A stretch of DNA of 33,750 nucleotides from CAISDA01 sp050258555 (GTDB taxonomy: Bacteria; Bacteroidota; Ignavibacteria; UBA10030; UBA8401): NCBI GenBank assembly GCA_050258555.1, contig JBLMZA010000147.1, positions 1 to 33,750 on the forward strand, given 5' to 3'. Each line of letters begins with the position of its first letter. Positions within the stretch are counted from its first letter, which is position 1. The notes under the pieces were generated by a model. It saw only the letters and a list, made by a program, of their open reading frames with translations, ran no database searches and was not told where the DNA came from. Position numbers and translations under genes: made by a program. Shown piece by piece: positions 13,311 to 21,962 of the stretch.

Positions 13311-16181
13311 TCAGCTTCGCGAGATCTGCAGTCCCGTCTGTGACAGCTGAAAGTCGACAAAGCGTGCATTGGCATTCAACGGGCTGGCCGTCAGGATATC
13401 CCGCACTTTCTGCGCCGCATCGCTGTCTTTGGCGAGCATGAGCATGAAGCCTCCGCCTCCGGCGCCGGCGAGCTTTTTTCCGATCAGTAAGGGCGAGATG
13501 CGCTCGAACATTTTTTCCAGCTCCGGCGTCGTCGTTCCCGCATCGAGCTCGGTGTTGAGCCTCCAGCTTTTTTCAATCTGCCGTCCGAGCATTCCATAGT
13601 CGCCTTTCTGTATCACATCGAACGTTTCGGCGGCATGATGTCCGATCGCCTCCAACAGTTCCAGCTTCTTTCCCGAATTCAAAAACATGCCGCGCACGAT
13701 TTCCGCCAGTATCTTCTTGGCCACGCGCGTCATGCCGGTATAATACAGAAGCATCGAGGATTTTCCGGATGCGTCGGTGAAGAGCCGGTCGGGAAGCCAG
13801 CGCACGACCGGACGCTGCTCGAGTCCCGGTGCGGTCTCGATGAATTTGACTCCCGGCATGATGCCTCCCAGCTGATCCTGCCATCCGCCTCCGGTTGTAA
13901 GCAGCTGCTCGAGCACGAGCGTCATCTGCGAAATCTTCGCATGATCCCAGTTGAGTCCGCATGTCTCCGAAAGCGTCCCGAGCACCGTCGCCGCAAGAAT
14001 GCTGCTGGTGCCGAGCCCGGAGCCCTTCGGCACCGCGGCAAGTGTCGTGATCTCGAGTCCGCCGCCGAAGTCTTCGAGCTGCGCCTGAAGGCTGGGATAG
14101 GACACCGATGAAAATTCGGGACTGAATCCGGCAAGCGAAAGCGCCGCCTTCGGAATGGAAAACGGTGAGCCGACTTTGTTGTAATCTGTGAGCTGCAGGT
14201 ACGTCGAAATCACCTCTTCCACGCCGAGATCGATCGAGCGCAGGATGATCTTCGGCCGATCGGACGGCTTGATGAAGCACTGCAGGGGAGGCTGTCCGTT
14301 CAGGTCGATGGCGCAGTTGACGACGCGCCCTCCGTTGATGAGGCAGTAGGGAGGCGTGTCGGTCCAGCCGCCTGCCAGATCGATCCGCACGGGACTCCGT
14401 CCCCAGATGATCTGATCGCGGATGAGCGTGAGGCGCGGTGCGGTGGGCGTGCGGAACGATTCGCCGATGATCGATGCCTTCAGAAGCGAAAACGCCTTCT
14501 GCTCATACCCCGCGCCGTTCTCATTGCGAAGCTCCAGGACCCTCGCCTTGAACATGTAATTGTGTATGCGCTTGACCACCGGCGCATCCGTGCCGAGATC
14601 GGGCGGCAGCTCGATGCCGAATGCGTGATAATCGTCGGCGAGCTTTTCCAGATCGAGCTGATAGAAGATCGAATATTCATGATTGCGCGCGATCTGCGGA
14701 ATGGACCGGCTGCAGAACATTGCCCGCTGTTCGGAAAGGCGCACGAGATCGGCCTGCGTGCTGATTTCGGATGCGGAGAGCTTTTCCGCACCGAGATACA
14801 TGGTGCTGAGCGCTGTATCATCGAGTCTCCCTATCCCGATCATCCATTTCACAAGCGGCTCTGCAAGCGCTTCTTTCTGAATGACCGGAAAGATCGGCGC
14901 ATATTGGATGTCGGTTGCGGCATCGGCGACGTGTCCGGGAGCGATGCCGCGTGCGGCAAACCACTCGAGGCAGGGACGGTTCATCCACATCGTACGGGCA
15001 TCGCCCACGGCGCCGTTGAAGGCGTCATGGAAGCCGTAGGGACGGATACACACGCGCCCGCCTCCGACGGGAATGATGTCGAGACAGATGCCGTCGGGCA
15101 CATCGAGACTCCAGTCGTTTTCCGGAACGCCCGTGATCATCTGATATTTGCCGAGCGTCCAGTCGCGGCCGATGTGCGAATTCTCGATCCAGATGTATTG
15201 ATTGTCCGCCGTGAACGGCACATCGGTCACCGCATTGAGCACGAAGATCGCCGGATGGGGCTTGATCTTCCGGTGCCAGATCGCACGCTGGTTGAGCACG
15301 CGGTTCTGCAGCGCCACGGAGGATTCGATGAGCTCGCTTGTGCGTCCGAAGTGATAGAATTCGCCGTGGTCGAGTGCGATGACGGCGGTCGAAAGAGCGT
15401 TGATCTCGTCATCGGCCGTGACGGGCTGCGAGCCCAGTCCGAGTCCGAATTCGCTGTAGAGATCGTAGGCGTCGGGCGTGCCGTCTCGAAACGCCCGGGC
15501 CGCATCAGACCAGCCGCATTTGCGCATGAGCACGCCGACGGCGCGATCGCTCAGAAGCCACAGGCCGATATCGATCAATTGATCGTAACGGCTGGAGAGT
15601 TCGATGATCTTGTCGGAGGACGGTTTCTGCAGCATGAAGGCGAGTCCGGCATCCTGATCGCGTTCGAGAAAGAAGACGCCGTGCTGCGCCGCCTTCGCCG
15701 GCTCCGTCCAGATGCCGAAGCAGACGATATCCGCTTCGGGAATCGGCGGGACGGGGCCTTCATTCCAGATGAGCACATCGCCGCTTGAGACGAGCGTATG
15801 GGATGTGCCGGGAGCGGCATCCATGATCTTTTCCAGAAGCGGCAGCTGCAGGTCGAGGAGCGTCTGCTCCAGATGCTGGCCGCGGCTCCAGCGGAAGACC
15901 GGCAGCGGCGTGAGGATCTTCCCCGAGGGCGCATAGGCCGGCAGCCTCCGGCTCAGTCCGCCGGCATGGAGGATGATCTTTTTCTCGAGCGCAAGCCAGC
16001 CTTCCAGATCGTCGGCGTCTTCGCGTCTTCGGCATGCATCCAGGATGAACGACGTGCCCCCTCCGGAACCGATACGATGTCCATCGGGATCGGAGGCGAC
16101 AAACCAGTCGCGCGGATCTTTGTGTTGAAGCTGGTGGAACGTGCCGACAAGGTTGGGCGGAAGGCTGAGCAGGTATTTCAT
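13311..16181 (-). CDS. fkp: Bifunctional L-fucokinase / GDP-L-fucose pyrophosphorylase
   Basis: A 956-residue fusion, close to the length of Bacteroides Fkp. The N-terminal half is the fucose-1-phosphate guanylyltransferase, with the nucleotide-binding GSGGGTSFIL near residue 50 and a left-handed beta-helix-like middle. The C-terminal part (from about 590) is a GHMP kinase with SPVRIDLAGGWTDTPPY, the phosphate loop PKGSGLGTSS (about 720) and motif 3, KLAGAGGGGFMLML. It converts free L-fucose to L-fucose-1-phosphate and then GDP-L-fucose, the salvage route that feeds fucosylation of surface glycans. The frame is open to GTG 16205, but ATG 16181 (MKYLLSLPPNLVGTFHQL) matches the family start. 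No fucosyltransferase or fucose transporter is visible nearby. Confidence 0.93.
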   Translation of the reverse strand: MKYLLSLPPNLVGTFHQLQHKDPRDWFVASDPDGHRIGSGGGTSFILDACRRREDADDLEGWLALEKKIILHAGGLSRRLPAYAPSGKILTPLPVFRWSRGQHLEQTLLDLQLPLLEKIMDAAPGTSHTLVSSGDVLIWNEGPVPPIPEADIVCFGIWTEPAKAAQHGVFFLERDQDAGLAFMLQKPSSDKIIELSSRYDQLIDIGLWLLSDRAVGVLMRKCGWSDAARAFRDGTPDAYDLYSEFGLGLGSQPVTADDEINALSTAVIALDHGEFYHFGRTSELIESSVALQNRVLNQRAIWHRKIKPHPAIFVLNAVTDVPFTADNQYIWIENSHIGRDWTLGKYQMITGVPENDWSLDVPDGICLDIIPVGGGRVCIRPYGFHDAFNGAVGDARTMWMNRPCLEWFAARGIAPGHVADAATDIQYAPIFPVIQKEALAEPLVKWMIGIGRLDDTALSTMYLGAEKLSASEISTQADLVRLSEQRAMFCSRSIPQIARNHEYSIFYQLDLEKLADDYHAFGIELPPDLGTDAPVVKRIHNYMFKARVLELRNENGAGYEQKAFSLLKASIIGESFRTPTAPRLTLIRDQIIWGRSPVRIDLAGGWTDTPPYCLINGGRVVNCAIDLNGQPPLQCFIKPSDRPKIILRSIDLGVEEVISTYLQLTDYNKVGSPFSIPKAALSLAGFSPEFSSVSYPSLQAQLEDFGGGLEITTLAAVPKGSGLGTSSILAATVLGTLSETCGLNWDHAKISQMTLVLEQLLTTGGGWQDQLGGIMPGVKFIETAPGLEQRPVVRWLPDRLFTDASGKSSMLLYYTGMTRVAKKILAEIVRGMFLNSGKKLELLEAIGHHAAETFDVIQKGDYGMLGRQIEKSWRLNTELDAGTTTPELEKMFERISPLLIGKKLAGAGGGGFMLMLAKDSDAAQKVRDILTASPLNANARFVDFQLSQTGLQISRS

Positions 16182-16304
16182 GACCGTTATCGATGGTGAG
16201 AACACATGGGAAGCATCATCGGCTGATGGAATGCCGGCTGAGTTGAAACCTCAATATCCGCATCTTTTCAATGAAATGAAAGTGCATGCGTGACCGGACC
16301 CGTC

Positions 16305-16333
16305 TTGCAATTGTCCGCAAGTCTCAGCATATT
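16305..16333 (+). promoter_or_regulatory. Candidate sigma-70 promoter for the GDPD gene cluster
   Basis: -35 TTGCAA (16305-16310), 17-base spacer, -10 CATATT (16328-16333). Transcription would begin near 16340, only about 8 bases before ATG 16348 but 44 bases before ATG 16384, which favours the later start. Confidence 0.4.
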
Positions 16334-16383
16334 GAACATGTTTCCTTATGCACATGCGCATCAATCATCATCGCCTTCTTTGC

Positions 16384-17187
16384 ATGCATACGATCTCAGT
16401 CCGTGCGTTGCTGATCCGCCTTCTCGTCTGTTTTGCCGCATCATCTGCCAGTCTGCATGCCGCCGACACCGTCACTGTCGCCCATCGGGGCGCATGGAAG
16501 GCGCTCGGGCTGCCGGAAAATTCGCTCGCATCGCTGCGTCATGCCATCGGGATCGGATGCGCCGGCGCGGAGTTCGATGTCTGGATGACATCGGATGATT
16601 CGCTCGTCGTCAATCACGATCCCCTGCATCAGGGCATGCCGATCGAAGAGACGAGCTACGGCGTGCTGCGCTCACGGCCGCTTGCAAACGGCGAGCTGCT
16701 TCCTTCGCTGAGGGAATATCTCCGTGCGGGACTCGATACGAGCGTCCGGACGCGGCTAGTCCTGGAAGTGAAGCCCTCGCGGCTCGGCGCGGAGCGGGGC
16801 GTGCGTACAGCCCGGGCCGTTGTCCGATTGGCCCGCGAATTCAGCGCCGGAAGCCGGATCCTCTTCATCAGCTTCGACGGCGGCATCCTTGCGGCAATCC
16901 GTGACCTCGATCCCGGCGCCGAACTGCAGTATCTGAATGGAGACAAAACACCCGAAGAGTTGCGCGCCTCGGGCATCAACGGGGCGGACTACCATCTTTC
17001 GGTCTACAGAAAACATCCCGAGTGGATCGGCCGGGCGAAAGCCTGCGGCATTGCGCTCAACGCATGGACGGTGAACTCCGCTGCAGACATGGACTGGCTC
17101 ATCGGCGAGGGATTCACATTCATCACGACCAACGAGCCGGAGCTTCTGAAGGAACGGCTCGATGCCTTCGGGCACCGGCAAGAGTGA
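16384..17187 (+). CDS. Exported glycerophosphodiester phosphodiesterase
   Basis: A 267-residue GDPD-family enzyme with a signal peptide (MHTISVRALLIRLLVCFAASSASLHA). The TIM-barrel active-site residues are present: His34-Arg35 in AHRGAW, Glu45 in PENS, Glu63 and Asp65 in AEFDVWMT, His78 in VVNHDP, and the LVLEVKP strand. The family hydrolyses glycerophosphodiesters to glycerol-3-phosphate and an alcohol, using a metal ion. The reading frame also allows ATG 16348, which would add 12 residues to the signal peptide; I prefer 16384 from the promoter position. It is the first gene of a co-directional cluster and is 17 bases from the URO-D family gene. Location is probably periplasmic. Confidence 0.88.
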   Translation: MHTISVRALLIRLLVCFAASSASLHAADTVTVAHRGAWKALGLPENSLASLRHAIGIGCAGAEFDVWMTSDDSLVVNHDPLHQGMPIEETSYGVLRSRPLANGELLPSLREYLRAGLDTSVRTRLVLEVKPSRLGAERGVRTARAVVRLAREFSAGSRILFISFDGGILAAIRDLDPGAELQYLNGDKTPEELRASGINGADYHLSVYRKHPEWIGRAKACGIALNAWTVNSAADMDWLIGEGFTFITTNEPELLKERLDAFGHRQE

Positions 17188-17204
17188 CACAGACAGAAAC
17201 GACT

Positions 17205-18341
17205 ATGAGCCGCAGAGACGATTTTATCCGCACGCTGCATCATGAAACTCCCGACAATCTTCTGCTCGATCTCGGGGGATGTCCCCTTTCCAGCATGGAA
17301 GGAAGGAGCATGTACACGCTCCTGGATTTTCTCGGCTATGCGCCGGAACAGCCGTTCGAGGCGCTGCCATTCGGCATCACCAGGCGGCTCGACGAGAGGC
17401 TCCTGCGATGCCTCGATATCGACACGCGCTCGGTCGGCCGGATCCTCATCCCCCGAAAGTCGCAGAAGAAGATCATTTCAGAGCGCGAGTATATCGACGA
17501 GTGGGGCATCCGGCGCGTTTATACGGGCATGTATTGGGAACAGGTCGGCTGGCCGCTCAAGGATGCGACGATCGACGATCTGGACCGCTTCGAGTGGCCC
17601 GATCCCGAATCGATCGATCCTTCCGAGATCGCTCTCCATGCGCGCGAGGCGAAGCGGCTCTTCGAGGAGACCGATTACGTGATCTGTGCGGAGCATCCCG
17701 TCTACGGCATTTTCGAACTGGGATGCTGGATGTGCGGCTTCGACGATTTCCTTGTGCGCGTCGCGATCGATACCGAGTTCGTACACAAGTTCTTTTCGAT
17801 CATCCTCGACTATCAGAAGAAAGTGATCGCGCAGTACTACGGCGCGCTCGGTCCCTGGATTCAGTACACATCGAGCGGGGATGACTTCGCCACGCAGTCC
17901 GGACTTTTTCTCTCTCCCGAGATGTTCCGATCGCTCATCACGCCCTACTTCGCCGAGCGCATCCGGGTCACGAAATCGTTCACGAAGGCGGCATTTCTTC
18001 ACCATTCCTGCGGAAGCGTGTTCCCGATCGTGGGCGAGCTTGCCGATGCGGGGGTCGAGATTCTCAATCCCATACAGCCGAAGGCCTGGCAGATGGATCC
18101 GCGCGGACTCAAAGACGCATGGGGAAACCGGATCGTCTTTCACGGCGGCATCGATACGCAGGAGATTCTTCCCTTCGGCAGTGCGGAACAGATTGAAGAG
18201 ACGGTCGCTTCGACCATACGGATCATGAACGAGAATGGGGGATACATCTTCGCCGCAGCGCACAACATACAGGAGGATGTGCCTCCGGAGCATCTCGTGC
18301 ACATGTTCTCGGCGGCGCGACGGCACGGTCGTAAACAATGA
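17205..18341 (+). CDS. URO-D family protein, not HemE (methyltransferase-like)
   Basis: A 378-residue TIM-barrel protein of the uroporphyrinogen decarboxylase superfamily. The heme-pathway signature near the HemE N-terminus (RQAGRYLPEY) is absent. Instead it has LHHSCGSV (His267, Cys269), resembling the zinc-ligand region of MtaA/CmuA-type cobalamin methyltransferases. The later blocks AGVEILNPIQPKAWQMDP and GNRIVFHGGIDTQEILPFG are typical of this non-HemE branch. The substrate is unknown. It is cytoplasmic. The reading frame is open upstream to 17022, but that part lies within the GDPD gene; ATG 17205 (MSRRDDFIRTLHHETPD) is the natural start. Its position between two exported hydrolase genes suggests a catabolic or demethylation role, which is inference. 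Confidence 0.8.
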   Translation: MSRRDDFIRTLHHETPDNLLLDLGGCPLSSMEGRSMYTLLDFLGYAPEQPFEALPFGITRRLDERLLRCLDIDTRSVGRILIPRKSQKKIISEREYIDEWGIRRVYTGMYWEQVGWPLKDATIDDLDRFEWPDPESIDPSEIALHAREAKRLFEETDYVICAEHPVYGIFELGCWMCGFDDFLVRVAIDTEFVHKFFSIILDYQKKVIAQYYGALGPWIQYTSSGDDFATQSGLFLSPEMFRSLITPYFAERIRVTKSFTKAAFLHHSCGSVFPIVGELADAGVEILNPIQPKAWQMDPRGLKDAWGNRIVFHGGIDTQEILPFGSAEQIEETVASTIRIMNENGGYIFAAAHNIQEDVPPEHLVHMFSAARRHGRKQ

Positions 18342-18387
18342 TTTTCCGCAGTCCATTTCATCCATACAACCAGAAACTCTCATTACC

Positions 18388-21300
18388 ATGCATACTCGTC
18401 CTCTTCTGCTTGTGAGTGCAGCGCTGTGTCTCTGCGTCTCCCTGCTGTCTGCCGCATCGATTCCGGGATTTTCCACCAGCCCGTATTTCAACGAACAGAT
18501 TCGCACATTCAATTATCCGTCCGATGTGCGCATCCAAATCAACGCTCCCTCGGCCTCGGCGTTCGATCCCGCAAAGCCCACCGCGCTTGCCTTCTTCGCG
18601 CTTCCCAACGGCAACACGATCGAGATGACGGTGGGCAAGACGCTCAAGGCGGGCGACGACTGGCACTACGACATCCAGCATATCGGCGCGCAGACGCGCT
18701 TCATCCGATCGAAGGCTTCCGGCTATAACTTCGTCACGGTCTATCTGGAAGCCAACGCGTCGACCATCGCGCTGTCATGGCCCACGTGGAGGGCGAAGTA
18801 TGCGAACAATGCCGCGCTCGTCAAGTCGATCGTCGACTCGGTCCGCAGCATGTTCGCTTCCTATCAGCCGTATGTCGTTCTTTCAAGCCATTCGGGCGGA
18901 GGCGGATTCGAATTCAGCTATTTCAACGCCGTGAGCGAAATTCCGGCGGATATCAGGCGCATCACATTCCTGGACAGCGAATACAACTACGACAACTCGT
19001 ACGGCCCCAAGCTCAAGGCGTGGCTCGATGCGAGTCCGGACCATTTCTTAAGCGCGCTTGCCTACAACGACTCCGTGGCGCTTTTGAACGGGCAGCCCGT
19101 TGTGAGCGCCACCGGCGGCACGTGGTACCGGACGAAGATGATGGTGAACTATCTCGGACAGTATTATCCATTCACGATGGACAGCAATGCGACATTCATC
19201 ACGTATACGGCGCTCAACGGGCGCATCAAGGTGATATTGAAGCAGAATCCGACGCGTGCCATTTTGCATACGGTGCAGGTGGAACTCAACGGGTTCATTC
19301 AGACGATGCTCTCGGGCACCTCGCTCGAGGAACAGGGCTATGCCTATTACGGAGCGCGCGCCTATACGCCGTGGATACAGTCAGGCAGCGCACTGCCCAA
19401 TCCGATACAGATACCGGCGCGTCCGGCCGGCGCCGTGACGGGCTCGCAATTCATGGCGAGCGTGCAATCGATGACGTTTGCCGAACGCGAAGAGGCGATC
19501 TATCAGGAAATCTCGAAAGGCAACATTCCCGATTTTCTGCGCACGACAAAGAAGATCCAGTCCTCGTTCCAGGATGCGAACGGACAATCGCACGATGTGG
19601 TCTATGAAGTGCTGCCCGATTATCTCGCCATCGGATCGGATGCGGATTTCTGCCGCATACCGATGGGACCCGTGACGGCCCAGCGCCTGGCCAATCTCTT
19701 CGGCGCATCGCTGCCCACGCCGAAGCTCGTCGACGACATCTATGCGCATGCCGAGCTGAAGGTGCCGCCCGTGACGTATGCCCCTGTGGGCAATGCGAAC
19801 GAGCAGGTCTCGAAATTCGTCGAGCACAATCAGGCCATCGAGGCGCAGCGCACCGCATCGGGCAAGCCCCTGGGCGCGCTCATGGGCGGCACGAAGAAGG
19901 ATGTCGTGCTGAGCAACAAGATCACCGACCCGGCCCGGCCCAATCATGTCGTCATCTACGGCTGGCATCAGATGGACGGCACGGCCATACAGCCGGTCAC
20001 CAATATCCACATCGACAGCTATGTCGACTACAGCCACGGCATCCGCTTCATCAACAACGAGCTCCTGGTCGACAGCACGGTGATGAAGGCGAACGCCATC
20101 CTGACCAATGCGACGCTCTATAAGATTCTTTCCAATGAAGCCGGCGCGATGACGCAGCCGAGCTATCTCAAGACGAATGCCATCCCCGCCGTGCCGAAAT
20201 CGTTCGGCTTCGTGCCCGAAAGCCCGACATCGATCCGTCTGCGCGTGAAGGCCGATTCGATCGTCACCGAGTATCAGGCGTTCATCAGCAAAGACGGTGC
20301 GGCATTTCCTGCGGAACCCGTGAAGCTGTCGGTCGATACTCCCGTCATCACGGGACTCGAGGCCGGCACACTCTATTATATTAAGATACGCGCCGCGAAT
20401 CTGAACGGCGCTTCCGCTTCAAGCGAGCTTTTGGCCTGCGCCACCGACGCCTCGGACGGGCGCATGCTCATCGTGAACGGATTCGACCGCGCATCGACCG
20501 GCAACACGTACGATTTCGTCCGCCGGCATGCTCCGGCTTTCCGCGCGGCGGGCGTCGCAAGCGTCTCGGCCACGAACGATGCCGTGACGGACGGACTCTT
20601 TTCGCTTTCCGACTATCAGATCGTCGATTACATCCTCGGCGACGAATCGACGGCCGATGAGACATTCAGCACGGCCGAGCAGGCAAAAGTGAAGGCGTAT
20701 CTCCAAGCGGGAGGAAGGCTCTTCGTTTCGGGCGCCGAGCTCGCGTGGGATCTCGACAACAAGGGATCGGCCGCCGACAAGGATTTTTTCAACACGTATC
20801 TCAAGGCGAAATACGCAGCCGATGCGCCCAATAACGTCTCGGCGTCTGTGTATGCGGCAGAAGCGCTCGCGGTGGGCCCGTTTGCGGGCCTATCACAAAT
20901 TGCCTTCGATAACGGCACGCACGGTTCGATCGATGTGAAGTGGCCCGACGTCATGAAAGCCTCGGCCGGCGGCGCGGGATTTTTGAAATATGCCGGTCTC
21001 GACACCTCCAACGGCTTCGGCGGCATCTGCTTTGCGGGCCTCATGCCGGGCGGATCGAAGGAAGCGAAGACCGCCGTGCTCGGCTTTCCCTTCGAGACGA
21101 TTTATACGGAAAGCGTGCGCAATGAGTTTGCCGGGCGGCTGCTGAATTATTTCGGGGTGCCGAGCAGCGTCGAAACCCGAGCCGACGGCCGTATTCCGTC
21201 CGAATACCGACTGCTGCAGAACTATCCGAATCCCTTCAATCCCTCGACGAAGATCGCCTACGACATTCCGAAATCGGGGCGCGTGCGGCTGGCGATTTAT

Positions 21301-21462
21301 GACGCGCTCGGGCGCGAAGTCGTGGTGCTCGTCGACCGGGTGCAGGAAGCCGGGTCGTACACGGACGTCTTCGATGCGGCCGGACTCGCAAACGGCATGT
21401 ATATCGCGCAGCTGACGGCGGGAGGGAAACAAATGATGAAGAAACTGTTGTTGGTGAAGTGA
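18388..21462 (+). CDS. Large multidomain secreted hydrolase-like protein with T9SS sorting domain
   Basis: A 1024-residue exported protein. After a signal peptide (about 1-24) comes an alpha/beta-hydrolase-like domain with nucleophile candidate Ser169 in SSHSGGGG, an Asp in TFLDSEYN and a His in AILHTVQVELNG. Residues about 360-590 form a domain I cannot name, with conserved-looking YGWHQMDG (His527) and YVDYSHGIRF (His550). A fibronectin III-like domain (about 600-690) and a glutamine-amidotransferase-like flavodoxin-type domain (about 692-930, with MLIVNGFDR and GGRLFVSGAELAWDL) follow. The last 85 residues are a T9SS tail beginning LQNYPNPFNPSTKI. The frame is open upstream into the previous gene, but ATG 18388 starts the signal peptide. 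It is probably a surface enzyme; no substrate can be assigned. Confidence 0.75.
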   Translation: MHTRPLLLVSAALCLCVSLLSAASIPGFSTSPYFNEQIRTFNYPSDVRIQINAPSASAFDPAKPTALAFFALPNGNTIEMTVGKTLKAGDDWHYDIQHIGAQTRFIRSKASGYNFVTVYLEANASTIALSWPTWRAKYANNAALVKSIVDSVRSMFASYQPYVVLSSHSGGGGFEFSYFNAVSEIPADIRRITFLDSEYNYDNSYGPKLKAWLDASPDHFLSALAYNDSVALLNGQPVVSATGGTWYRTKMMVNYLGQYYPFTMDSNATFITYTALNGRIKVILKQNPTRAILHTVQVELNGFIQTMLSGTSLEEQGYAYYGARAYTPWIQSGSALPNPIQIPARPAGAVTGSQFMASVQSMTFAEREEAIYQEISKGNIPDFLRTTKKIQSSFQDANGQSHDVVYEVLPDYLAIGSDADFCRIPMGPVTAQRLANLFGASLPTPKLVDDIYAHAELKVPPVTYAPVGNANEQVSKFVEHNQAIEAQRTASGKPLGALMGGTKKDVVLSNKITDPARPNHVVIYGWHQMDGTAIQPVTNIHIDSYVDYSHGIRFINNELLVDSTVMKANAILTNATLYKILSNEAGAMTQPSYLKTNAIPAVPKSFGFVPESPTSIRLRVKADSIVTEYQAFISKDGAAFPAEPVKLSVDTPVITGLEAGTLYYIKIRAANLNGASASSELLACATDASDGRMLIVNGFDRASTGNTYDFVRRHAPAFRAAGVASVSATNDAVTDGLFSLSDYQIVDYILGDESTADETFSTAEQAKVKAYLQAGGRLFVSGAELAWDLDNKGSAADKDFFNTYLKAKYAADAPNNVSASVYAAEALAVGPFAGLSQIAFDNGTHGSIDVKWPDVMKASAGGAGFLKYAGLDTSNGFGGICFAGLMPGGSKEAKTAVLGFPFETIYTESVRNEFAGRLLNYFGVPSSVETRADGRIPSEYRLLQNYPNPFNPSTKIAYDIPKSGRVRLAIYDALGREVVVLVDRVQEAGSYTDVFDAAGLANGMYIAQLTAGGKQMMKKLLLVK

Positions 21463-21512
21463 TATTGTACAGGAACACCATTACCATTAAAGAGAAGAAA
21501 GAAGCGAAGAGT

Positions 21513-21962
21513 ATGGCAAAGATAGAATCCGATGAAATCAAGCTTGAGATCCGCATCGCAGAGATGGAGACGCTCACATTCGAGATGCCGCGCACCGATC
21601 TGCACCCGTCTCCGACGCAGGTGAATTTCACCGTCTCGATCAATCACAATGTCGACGTCAGCCGGAAGGCGATGAGCGTCGTCGTTTCAACGCTCCTGCA
21701 TGGAGCCACGCAGGCGGAGCGTCTGGCGTTTCTTGAACTCAAGATCACCTATCAGTTCAGCGATGTGTCGCAGGTCTTCATTCCAAACAGGCAGAACAAT
21801 ACGCTCGAGATGAACGCGCAACTGATGCTCATGATCTATTCCACGTCGCTCTCGACGACGCGCGGCGTGCTCTATACGCTGCTCAAAGATTCGCCGCTCG
21901 AGAAGATTTATCTTCCCATCATCGATTCGGCGCAGTTTCTTCCGGCGATGCCGAAGCTCTAA
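21513..21962 (+). CDS. Small SecB-like protein
   Basis: A 149-residue cytoplasmic protein with no signal peptide. The strand-rich middle (QVNFTVSINHNVDVSRKAMSV), the central strand LELKITYQF and especially the end STTRGVLYTLLKDSPLEKIYLPIID resemble SecB-like proteins common in Bacteroidetes-group genomes. SecB chaperones hold exported proteins unfolded; small SecB-like relatives also serve in toxin-antitoxin-chaperone systems. The reading frame extends back to a GTG overlapping the previous stop, but ATG 21513 after a purine-rich AAGAAAGAAG is more likely. It follows the 1024-residue exported protein by 50 bases, which suggests help with that protein's export, as an inference. Its last 44 bases overlap the convergent amidotransferase gene. 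The family call is from memory of the pattern only. Confidence 0.55.
   Translation: MAKIESDEIKLEIRIAEMETLTFEMPRTDLHPSPTQVNFTVSINHNVDVSRKAMSVVVSTLLHGATQAERLAFLELKITYQFSDVSQVFIPNRQNNTLEMNAQLMLMIYSTSLSTTRGVLYTLLKDSPLEKIYLPIIDSAQFLPAMPKL

Noticed and set aside
14562..15788. Plus-strand open frame of 408 codons
   Set aside because: Antisense of fkp, with no recognisable domain or ribosome binding site.
17205..18341. Annotation as uroporphyrinogen decarboxylase HemE
   Set aside because: The superfamily fold is right, but the HemE N-terminal signature is absent and the HxC zinc-like region points to the methyltransferase-related branch.
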